DNA of 17,429 bases from an uncultured Novosphingobium sp. (GTDB taxonomy: Bacteria; Pseudomonadota; Alphaproteobacteria; Sphingomonadales; Sphingomonadaceae): positions 1-17,429 of the forward strand of contig CAMPIM010000083.1 in the NCBI GenBank assembly GCA_946886365.1, written 5' to 3'. Positions 1 to 6,331 of this stretch are shown piece after piece (position 1 is the stretch's first letter; each line of letters starts with the position of its first letter). A model generated the notes under the pieces. The model was not told the origin of the DNA and did not search any database. It saw only the letters and a list, made by a program, of their open reading frames with translations. The translations under genes were made by a program, and so were the position numbers.

Positions 1-80
1 CCCCTGCTCCCCGCCAGCCGATCGAGCTGGTCATCGGCGACCGCCGCGAAACCATCTATTCGGGGAGCGCCCGGCGTTGA
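1..80 (+). CDS. cpaB: CpaB/RcpC-like Flp pilus assembly protein, 3' end only
   Basis: The window opens inside a gene whose last 25 codons are visible (codons from base 3, TGA at 78-80). The tail reads as a short beta-rich segment, IELVIGDRRETIY, followed by a basic end. This resembles the C-terminus of CpaB/RcpC proteins, which are periplasmic SAF-domain partners of the Tad secretin. The stop codon overlaps the TTG start of the secretin gene (TTGA at 77-80), so the two genes are translationally coupled. The identification rests on this short tail plus its position directly before cpaC, the usual order in Caulobacter-type tad loci. The rest of the gene lies outside the window. Confidence 0.75.
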   Translation, partial: PAPRQPIELVIGDRRETIYSGSARR

Positions 81-1231
81 AACTCCCCTTCGCCCTCGCA
101 GTCGCGCTCGCCGCAGCACCTCCCGCCCAGGCGCAGGACCAAAGATCGCTGGTGATCCAGCAGAAGCGGACGCTCACCTACCCCCGCCCCATCGGCCGGA
201 TAGAAGTGGATCGCGACGACGTTATTTCGGTCGCCGCACCCACCGCCCGGTCCTTGAGCGTCACCGGAATAGGCGCGGGCAGCACAACAATCAGCATATT
301 CAGCCGCGACGGGTCGCTGATGGCGGAAACGCGCTTTGCCGTGTCGTCCTCCCCCGCAACCGCGCGGGAGCCGGGCGCACTCCTCAGCCCCCATATCGTC
401 GCAAGCGAGCAGGTCGTGGCCGTCGATGTGCAATTTGCCGCCGTATCCTCCTCCACGCTCAAGGCATTGGGGTTCAACTTCTCCAAACTCAGCGGCGACA
501 TTCAGGGCGCGGTCGTCTCTCCCAGCAGTTTCAAGAGCGCCAGCTTCTCGCCCGGCGGCTCCTCGCTCGACGCCAGCGTGCCCATCCAGAATGCGTTCAA
601 CCTGTTCCTGTCCGCCCCCAATCGCGGCATCAACGCGGTGCTGAGCGCCCTTTCCTCCAACGGCCTGTCCGAATTGTTGGCCCAACCCACCCTGCTCGTC
701 CGCTCGGGCGAACAGGCAAGCTTCCTCGCGGGCGGCGAGATCCCCGTGCCCGTGCCGCAAGCGTCGGGAAATGGCAACGCCATCTCCATCCAATATAAGG
801 AGTTCGGCGTCCGCCTGTCCGTCACCCCCTTCGTCCTGTCACCCGACCAGATCGTGCTGAAAATCGCGCCGGAAGTCAGCGAACTCGACTATAACAGCGG
901 CGTCCAGTTGCAGGGGTATGTCGTGCCCGGCCTGCGCCGCCGTTCGGCCGAAACAACGGTCGAACTGGGCAGCGGCCAGAGCTTCGTGATCGCGGGCCTC
1001 AGCTATTCCAGCCAATCGACCACACGAGAAAAGACGCCGTTGCTAGGCGACATCCCCGTGATCGGCGCCTTCTTCCGCCGCCAGCAGACCCAGAAGGAAC
1101 GGCAGGAACTGGTGATCGTCGCGACGCCCCGGCTAGTGGGGCCGGTGCAGGCCAAGGATGTGCCCGCCCTGCCCGGATCGCTGCTCGACACCAAAGACCC
1201 GATCGTCCCCTTCGGCGTAGTGAGGCCATGA
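77..1231 (+). CDS. cpaC: CpaC/RcpA secretin, outer-membrane channel of the Tad pilus
   Basis: This 384-aa protein is the outer-membrane secretin through which the Flp pilus leaves the cell. Residues 1-19 form a Sec signal peptide with a likely cleavage after AQA. Residues about 24-92 match the N-terminal pilus/secretin N-domain (Pil_N type). Residues about 185-355 are the secretin domain, with the run GEIPVPVPQ, a VRLSVTPFV strand and the C-terminal signature GDIPVIGAFFR followed by ELVIVATPRLV. The start is TTG at 77. No upstream in-frame ATG exists, and the next ATG (residue 82) would remove the signal peptide. A purine-rich GGGGAG at 61-66 lies about 10 nt upstream. The gene overlaps cpaB (TTGA) and the next gene (ATGA). 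CpaD, the usual partner encoded directly downstream in many alphaproteobacteria, is absent here. Confidence 0.95.
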   Translation: MKLPFALAVALAAAPPAQAQDQRSLVIQQKRTLTYPRPIGRIEVDRDDVISVAAPTARSLSVTGIGAGSTTISIFSRDGSLMAETRFAVSSSPATAREPGALLSPHIVASEQVVAVDVQFAAVSSSTLKALGFNFSKLSGDIQGAVVSPSSFKSASFSPGGSSLDASVPIQNAFNLFLSAPNRGINAVLSALSSNGLSELLAQPTLLVRSGEQASFLAGGEIPVPVPQASGNGNAISIQYKEFGVRLSVTPFVLSPDQIVLKIAPEVSELDYNSGVQLQGYVVPGLRRRSAETTVELGSGQSFVIAGLSYSSQSTTREKTPLLGDIPVIGAFFRRQQTQKERQELVIVATPRLVGPVQAKDVPALPGSLLDTKDPIVPFGVVRP

Positions 1232-2394
1232 CAATGGCGCGCATCATCCTCCTGTCGGTCGATCACAGACTCGCGGCGCGGATCACCGAAGCCATGCAGG
1301 GCCGCGCATCGGTCGAGCTGGCGCAGTCGGTGACGCCAGATATGATCGAGGGGCCATGCGTAATCCTGGTGGACCGGGACGCAATCCCTCCAGAACGCTC
1401 GATAGCAACAGCGCTGTCGGCAGTGGCCGAAGGCGTGACCGGACGCCCGATCGTGCTTGTCACCGACAAGACAGGCGCGGATGAGATATTACACGCCATC
1501 CGTTCCGGCGCGGACGATGTCATCCCCCGCGCGGCAGAGGGTCACGAAATCGCCACCATTCTCGGACGCCTGCTCAACCGCTCAACCGCCGATCATGGCA
1601 AGGGCGGACGGCTGACGCTGGTCCTTGGCGCAGACGCCGAAGCCGCCGCGATGGTGGCGACCGACATGGCAGTCAGCCGCGCCCGCGCCGGTTCCTCGAC
1701 ACTATTGATCGACTTCACCATGCCGACCAGCGCGGCAGAGGCCTATCTCGACCTCCCGATAACCTATGGCATCGCCTCAGCCATCGCCGACATAGAGCGG
1801 CTGGACGCAAGCCTGCTGTCCAGCGCCCTCGCCCGGCATGACCCGAGCGGCCTCATGCTCCTCACGCTGGACGGCGGGGCAGGGACGGAACCGGCCGGGA
1901 TAGCACCTGCCGACATAGCCGCGCTCGTCCGCCTGCTGCGCGCCTGCTGCGGCGACCTGATCCTCTGCGCGGGCAGCCTGCGACATCCGGGCCTCCTGCG
2001 CACGCTCGCCTCGCTCGCCGACCGGATCGAGCTGGTTTGCGCCCAGTCGATCCGCGAAATGGACGCCTGCCGCCGCTTGCTCGACCGCATCGGCGAGGAT
2101 GAAGCCACGCTCGCCCGCACACGCCTGCTCGTCTGGGATCATCAGCCCGCCATATTGCTGGACAGCCGCCGCATGAGCGACATCCTGCGCACAAGCCGCA
2201 CCCTACCGCTCCCCATCGACCAAGTCCGCATGCGCAACGCCCTGAACGCGGGCCGCCCGCTCGCGATGGAGGCCGCGCCAGACCGCTACATGCGCGCCAT
2301 CCGCACCGCCTGCGGCATCGAACCACAGCGATCGTCCAAGAGCCTCGAACGCCTCCGCCGCCTGCTCCAGCGCCCGGTGGAACCAGCAGCATGA
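1228..2394 (+). CDS. cpaE: CpaE/TadZ-like pilus localisation protein with degenerate P-loop
   Basis: This 388-aa protein corresponds to CpaE/TadZ, a MinD/ParA-like factor that positions the Tad machine at a cell pole. Residues about 4-118 resemble an atypical response-regulator receiver fold (LVDRD near residues 48-52, then IVLVTD and a GADDVI segment). Residues about 128-360 follow the CpaE ATPase layout: a TLLIDF strand, a DRLD-like IERLDASLLSSAL segment, a SGLMLL strand and a C-terminal NALNAGRPL motif. The glycine-rich Walker A loop expected before the LLIDF strand (GGVGATT type in canonical CpaE) is replaced at residues 134-142 by GADAEAAAM, with no lysine, Ser or Thr. ATP hydrolysis is therefore unlikely. 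ATG 1228 overlaps the cpaC stop (ATGA), and its own stop overlaps cpaF. Family assignment is good. The inactive state is an inference from the missing motif; Aggregatibacter TadZ is also known to have an atypical Walker A. Confidence 0.85.
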   Translation: MTMARIILLSVDHRLAARITEAMQGRASVELAQSVTPDMIEGPCVILVDRDAIPPERSIATALSAVAEGVTGRPIVLVTDKTGADEILHAIRSGADDVIPRAAEGHEIATILGRLLNRSTADHGKGGRLTLVLGADAEAAAMVATDMAVSRARAGSSTLLIDFTMPTSAAEAYLDLPITYGIASAIADIERLDASLLSSALARHDPSGLMLLTLDGGAGTEPAGIAPADIAALVRLLRACCGDLILCAGSLRHPGLLRTLASLADRIELVCAQSIREMDACRRLLDRIGEDEATLARTRLLVWDHQPAILLDSRRMSDILRTSRTLPLPIDQVRMRNALNAGRPLAMEAAPDRYMRAIRTACGIEPQRSSKSLERLRRLLQRPVEPAA

Positions 2395-3725
2395 GCCTGC
2401 TCTTCGACACCAGCCTGCCGCGCAGCGCCGCCCGCCCCGCTCCAGTGGCGCAGCCAGCCGCCCAGCGGATGAGCGACAGCTATCAGGCGGTCATGGCCCA
2501 GACCTGCGCGCAAGTCATCGAACAGCTGGAAGCACGCGGCAGCACCGCCGAAACACTCGGCGCCCGGGCACTGCGCGCCGAAATAGAACAAGTCATCACC
2601 AGCCTCAGCAGGCGCGGGCAACTCGCGCTCAACACGGCAGAACGGCTGCTGCTGATCGAGGATGTGGAGGATGAGGTCGCCGGGCTCGGCCCGCTAGCCC
2701 CACTGCTCCGCGACGGCAGCATCGATGACATCATCGTCAACGGCCCCGGCACCATCTATGTCGAACGCAGCGGCCTGCTGGAGAAGGTCGACCGGCGCTT
2801 CCGCGACGACGCGCACCTCATGAACATCATTCAGCGCATAGTCGGCCCCATCGGCCGCCGCGTGGATGAGGCCAGCCCCTATGTCGATGCGCGCCTCGCC
2901 GACGGATCGCGCGTCAATATCGTCATCCCGCCGGTCGCGCTCGACGGGCCGATGCTCTCGATCCGCAAGTTCCGCATGCAGGCGCTGGGGATAGAGGATT
3001 TCATCAACCGCCAGGTGATGAGCGCCGAAATGGCCGCTTATCTCGCCGCCGCCGTGCGGTCGCGGCTCAACATCCTCATCTGCGGCGGCACGGGCGCAGG
3101 CAAATCCACCCTGCTCAACATGCTGTCCCACTTCATCAGCGACCGCGAGCGGCTGATCACCATAGAGGACGCCGCCGAATTGCAGTTGCGGCAGGACCAT
3201 GTCGTCCGACTCGAAACCCGCCCGCCCAATGTCGATGGCAATCGAGAGATTAGCGCCCGCGAGCTCGTCCGCAACGCGCTGCGCATGCGCCCCGACCGCA
3301 TAATCCTGGGCGAGGTGCGCGGGGTCGAGGTGGTGGAGATGCTTCAAGCCATGTCCACAGGCCATGACGGATCGATGGCGACGCTGCATGGAAATAGCCC
3401 ACGCGACGCCTTCGCCCGCCTCGAAATGCTGATGGGCTTTGCCGGGGTCCAGAATGACATCCGCGCGATCCGGCGGTTCATCGCCAGCAGCGTCCATGTC
3501 GTGGTGCATATCCAGCGCCTGTCGAACGGCAGCCGCCGCGTCACCGGCGTGACAGAAGTCACCGGCATCGAAGGCGAAGCCTATTCCTTCAACGAGCTGT
3601 TCAGCTTTCACGAACAGCCCGCCATGTCTGGCATAGGCGAATTTCGCAGCCACTCGCCCCGCCCCCATTTCGCCCCACGCCTGCGCGATTATGCGCCCGC
3701 CCCCCTCCGGCAAGGCATAGTATGA
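2391..3725 (+). CDS. cpaF: CpaF/TadA secretion ATPase of the Tad pilus
   Basis: This 444-aa cytoplasmic hexameric ATPase of the type II/IV secretion superfamily powers Flp pilus assembly and, in studied systems, retraction. Residues about 1-45 are a variable N-terminus. Residues about 60-215 are the N-terminal domain (DIIVNGP, YVDARLADGSRVNI), and the rest is the RecA-like motor. The motifs are all intact: Walker A GGTGAGKST at residues 232-240, an Asp box ITIEDAAELQL, Walker B RIILGEVRG, and a His box in TGHDGSMATLHGNSP. Length and motifs are normal for CpaF, so the motor looks active, in contrast to the adjacent CpaE. The start ATG overlaps the cpaE stop (ATGA at 2391-2394) and the stop overlaps tadB (ATGA at 3722-3725). 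Confidence 0.97.
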   Translation: MSLLFDTSLPRSAARPAPVAQPAAQRMSDSYQAVMAQTCAQVIEQLEARGSTAETLGARALRAEIEQVITSLSRRGQLALNTAERLLLIEDVEDEVAGLGPLAPLLRDGSIDDIIVNGPGTIYVERSGLLEKVDRRFRDDAHLMNIIQRIVGPIGRRVDEASPYVDARLADGSRVNIVIPPVALDGPMLSIRKFRMQALGIEDFINRQVMSAEMAAYLAAAVRSRLNILICGGTGAGKSTLLNMLSHFISDRERLITIEDAAELQLRQDHVVRLETRPPNVDGNREISARELVRNALRMRPDRIILGEVRGVEVVEMLQAMSTGHDGSMATLHGNSPRDAFARLEMLMGFAGVQNDIRAIRRFIASSVHVVVHIQRLSNGSRRVTGVTEVTGIEGEAYSFNELFSFHEQPAMSGIGEFRSHSPRPHFAPRLRDYAPAPLRQGIV

Positions 3726-4621
3726 AGGCGGCGGCGTTCCTCCTGCTCGCGCTGTTGACGCTAGCGGCGACGGCCTCCCCGCTGCTGACCTTGCGCATGC
3801 GGGAACAGGCGCGGCTGTCGCGGCGGCTGGCGGCAATCGCGCCCGGCGACGCCCCCGCGTCCCGCCAAAGCGTCCGCCTGACCGTCCCCAGCCTCGCCGC
3901 GCCACTGCTGGCCCGCGCGCAACTGGAAATAACCACGCACGCGATAGGCATCTTCGGCGGCTGCATGGCATTATTCACCCTCGCCACATTGCTGGCAACC
4001 GGGCCGGTGATGACAGTCATCCTGCTACCGCTCCCGCCAGCCCTATTGTTCCTGTGGATCAGGTCGCGTGCTCAGCGCCGCGTGAACGCCCTCATCGAAG
4101 CGCTGCCCTTCTACATCGACGCCGTGCGCCAGATGCAGGCGGTCGGCAGCTCCCTACCCCAGGCGCTGGAACGATCGCTCACCGACGCTCCCGGCATCGT
4201 CCGCAGCTATCTCGCCCCAGCCGCACGCCGCTTCGAACTCGGCGCCCCGGTGAGCGAGGCGATGCAGCAGCTTGCCGACCGTCTCCGCGTTCCTGAAATG
4301 TCGATGCTGGCAGCGGCGATCCGCACCAACATGCGCTATGGCGGCCCCGTCAGCGCGGTCCTGTCGAACCTCTCCGCGATCCTGCGCGAACGCATCCGCA
4401 TCGCGCGCGAACTGAAAGCCGCAACGTCGGAAGCCAAAGTCAGCTCACGCGTCCTGATCGCGATGCCGATCGTAGCGATGGCACTGCTGATGGCGTCCAA
4501 CCCCGCCTATATCGACTTCTTCCTAGATGACGCGCGCGGCCACCGAATGGCATTCATCGCCATCGGGCTTCAGATCGCAGGCATGCTGGTCATGCGCCGG
4601 GTAATGAGGCTCGCCTTCTGA
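3722..4621 (+). CDS. tadB: TadB-like inner-membrane platform protein (T2SS F domain)
   Basis: This 299-aa protein is one of the paired inner-membrane platform proteins of the Tad pilus. It has a hydrophobic N-terminal segment (residues about 3-22), a basic linker, two closely spaced hydrophobic segments at about 78-113, a cytoplasmic helical type II secretion F domain at about 118-245 (ALPFYIDAVRQMQAVGSSL is typical of the TadB family), and two C-terminal membrane segments at about 243-262 and 274-293. The helix-rich ERIRIARELKAATSEAK stretch before the last membrane segments is characteristic of TadB. The start overlaps the cpaF stop (ATGA), and the stop shares one base with the next start (TGATG at 4619-4623). 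Confidence 0.92.
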   Translation: MKAAAFLLLALLTLAATASPLLTLRMREQARLSRRLAAIAPGDAPASRQSVRLTVPSLAAPLLARAQLEITTHAIGIFGGCMALFTLATLLATGPVMTVILLPLPPALLFLWIRSRAQRRVNALIEALPFYIDAVRQMQAVGSSLPQALERSLTDAPGIVRSYLAPAARRFELGAPVSEAMQQLADRLRVPEMSMLAAAIRTNMRYGGPVSAVLSNLSAILRERIRIARELKAATSEAKVSSRVLIAMPIVAMALLMASNPAYIDFFLDDARGHRMAFIAIGLQIAGMLVMRRVMRLAF

Positions 4622-5508
4622 TGCCCTCGGCCTTTCTCCTCGCTTGCCTCTTCATGGCGCTCATTGGGATTGGCGTGGCTATGCTCGGCGGCCGGATGCT
4701 GATCGCCGATCGACGGCTGGAGGCACGGCTCGCCCGGTTTACGCCAATCGGACAAGCCAAGCCCTCGCTGCGCCTACCCACCATACTCCTAGCCGAAGGC
4801 CGCAACCGGTCGAGCCTCGAACGCCAGTTGCAGCTGGCAGGCTATCAAGACCCCCGCGCCATCAACCACTTCCTCTGGCTCCGGCTGGCCACAACCATCC
4901 TGGCGGCGCTGCTGGCCGCGCTCCTGTGCCGCATCCTCTGGCACGGCTGGCTATCCCGCCCGATGCTGATCATCATCGCCGCAGGACTCGCCTTCGTCGG
5001 CGCGCGCCAAGCGCTCAATCTGCTCGCCTCCGGGCGGGCAAGGAAGATCACCGCCGAATTTCCCTTCCTGCTCGACCTCATGCTGATGATGCTGGAAAGC
5101 GGCGTCTCGCTCGACCAATGCTTCCGTTCGATCGCCCGCGACGAACAGGTAGCGGTACCGCACCACGGCCAGCTGATCGGCCTGCTCGTGACCGACCTCG
5201 ACCGGGGCATGCGCTACGAACTGGCGCTCGATCGCTGGGCGGCGCGGGTAGCAGTCAGCGGCGCGAAGGAACTCGCCGCACTGTTCCGTCAGGCCATGTT
5301 TCAGGGGATCGAGCTTGCCCCGGCCCTACGCGAATTCGCCCGTGAATTCACCCAGCGCCGCGTCGCCCGCGCGCGGGAAGCGATGGGCGGCATCACCGTG
5401 CGCATGGTGGTGCTGATGATCCTCTTCTTCATGCCCGCCCTGTTCATCGTTCTGGGCGGGCCGCCGGTCGTCGCCATCCTCGACACCTTGCGGGCGAGCG
5501 CGCGATGA
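4621..5508 (+). CDS. tadC: TadC-like inner-membrane platform protein (T2SS F domain)
   Basis: This 295-aa protein is the second platform protein, expected to pair with TadB around the CpaF motor. Membrane segments are visible at about residues 5-27, 83-105, 110-130 and 262-285. Between them lies the F domain (about 142-265), with the TadC-like run EFPFLLDLMLMMLESGVSL and a Q-A-M-F-Q-G segment before the last helices. The C-terminus ends in a GGPPVVAILD motif common in TadC proteins. The start is the TGATG overlap with tadB. The stop at 5506-5508 overlaps the ATG of the TPR gene. Confidence 0.92.
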   Translation: MPSAFLLACLFMALIGIGVAMLGGRMLIADRRLEARLARFTPIGQAKPSLRLPTILLAEGRNRSSLERQLQLAGYQDPRAINHFLWLRLATTILAALLAALLCRILWHGWLSRPMLIIIAAGLAFVGARQALNLLASGRARKITAEFPFLLDLMLMMLESGVSLDQCFRSIARDEQVAVPHHGQLIGLLVTDLDRGMRYELALDRWAARVAVSGAKELAALFRQAMFQGIELAPALREFAREFTQRRVARAREAMGGITVRMVVLMILFFMPALFIVLGGPPVVAILDTLRASAR

Positions 5509-6113
5509 TGTGGCTCCTCCCCCTGCTCCTCGCAGCCGCCGACACATCCGGCGCGACACGCAACCTCTATCTGCAACTCATCCATCAAGCCCGCGCCGAT
5601 GGCAGGCCCCGCGCCGCCATCGCCTATCTAGACGATTTCGACCGCCGCTATCCGGGCGATCGCGACGCACGCATCCTGCGGGTGAACAGCCTGCTAGACC
5701 TCAACGATCTCAATGGAGCCGAAGCAGCAGCCGCAGCGCTCCCCGATGGCGGCGGCAGCGCAGTGCGCGGCCATCTGCTCGCCGCGCACGGACGCTGGTC
5801 CGAAGCCATCATGCCCTACAGCCAAGCCGTTCAGGCAAGCCCCGCCGACCCCATGCTCCGCAACGCGCTCGGCTTCGCCCAGCTACGCGCGGGGCTAGCG
5901 GCAGAGGCGGCGGAAAGCCTGCGCGGCGCGCTGGACCTGTCGCCGGGCACCCCAGTGATCCGCAACAACCTGCTGCTCGCATTGAAGGCAGCCGGTCAGA
6001 ATGCCGAGGCGGAAACCCTCCTCTCCACCATCCGCGATGAGCCTCAGCGTGACGCCCTCCGCCGCCAGATCGCCGCGCAAGCCGCTCGTCTCCCCGCACC
6101 AAAGGACCGCTGA
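5505..6113 (+). CDS. tadD: TadD-like tetratricopeptide-repeat protein
   Basis: This 202-aa protein is probably exported. It starts with a short hydrophobic signal (residues 1-12, MMWLLPLLLAAA) followed by helical TPR-like repeats from about residue 20 to 190. Examples are the segment with RAAIAYLDDFDRRYPGDRDAR, the HGRWSEAIMPYSQAVQASPAD repeat part and LRAGLAAEAAESLRGALDL. TadD in well-studied loci is an outer-membrane TPR lipoprotein that helps pilus biogenesis. Here no lipobox cysteine follows the signal, so it is more likely a soluble periplasmic protein or anchored by an uncleaved signal. ATG 5505 is inside ATGATG and overlaps the tadC stop. Assignment to TadD rests on the repeats and position, since sequence conservation in this family is low. 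Confidence 0.8.
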   Translation: MMWLLPLLLAAADTSGATRNLYLQLIHQARADGRPRAAIAYLDDFDRRYPGDRDARILRVNSLLDLNDLNGAEAAAAALPDGGGSAVRGHLLAAHGRWSEAIMPYSQAVQASPADPMLRNALGFAQLRAGLAAEAAESLRGALDLSPGTPVIRNNLLLALKAAGQNAEAETLLSTIRDEPQRDALRRQIAAQAARLPAPKDR

Positions 6114-6331
6114 TGCTCTGCCTTTGCCTTCTATTGGCTTCCGCCCACACGCTCCCTGAGGCCGATCAGGCACGCCGCGTGATCGAATGGCAGCTACGCT
6201 CGCCACCCCGCGCCCCGGAAAGCACCGGCCTCAGCGCGGAAGAAGCTGAGGTCATTCACAACCGCTACCTACAATCCATCGGCCAGCGCCTGCCCCGCTC
6301 CGCCGATCAGGACGCCCGCGCCTTCCCATGA
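6113..6331 (+). CDS. Small exported protein of unknown function in the tad operon
   Basis: I do not recognise this 72-aa protein. It begins with a short hydrophobic segment (MLCLCLLLASAHT) that looks like a signal peptide, followed by a charged, probably helical mature part containing EADQARRVIEWQL, a proline-rich spacer and the segment AEEAEVIHNRYLQSIGQRL, ending in acidic and basic residues. Its reality is supported by start/stop overlaps on both sides: TGATG with the TPR gene at 6111-6115 and ATGATG with tadG at 6328-6333, matching every other junction of the operon. It is too short to be CpaD or TadF. It could be a small periplasmic partner of the TPR protein or of TadG; no function can be assigned. 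Confidence 0.75.
   Translation: MLCLCLLLASAHTLPEADQARRVIEWQLRSPPRAPESTGLSAEEAEVIHNRYLQSIGQRLPRSADQDARAFP

Noticed and set aside
2694..3971. 425-codon open frame on the - strand opposite cpaF and tadB
   Set aside because: It is antisense to two strongly supported genes and crosses their junction. The composition is low-information Ala/Gly/Arg/Asp-rich, with no domain or ribosome binding site.
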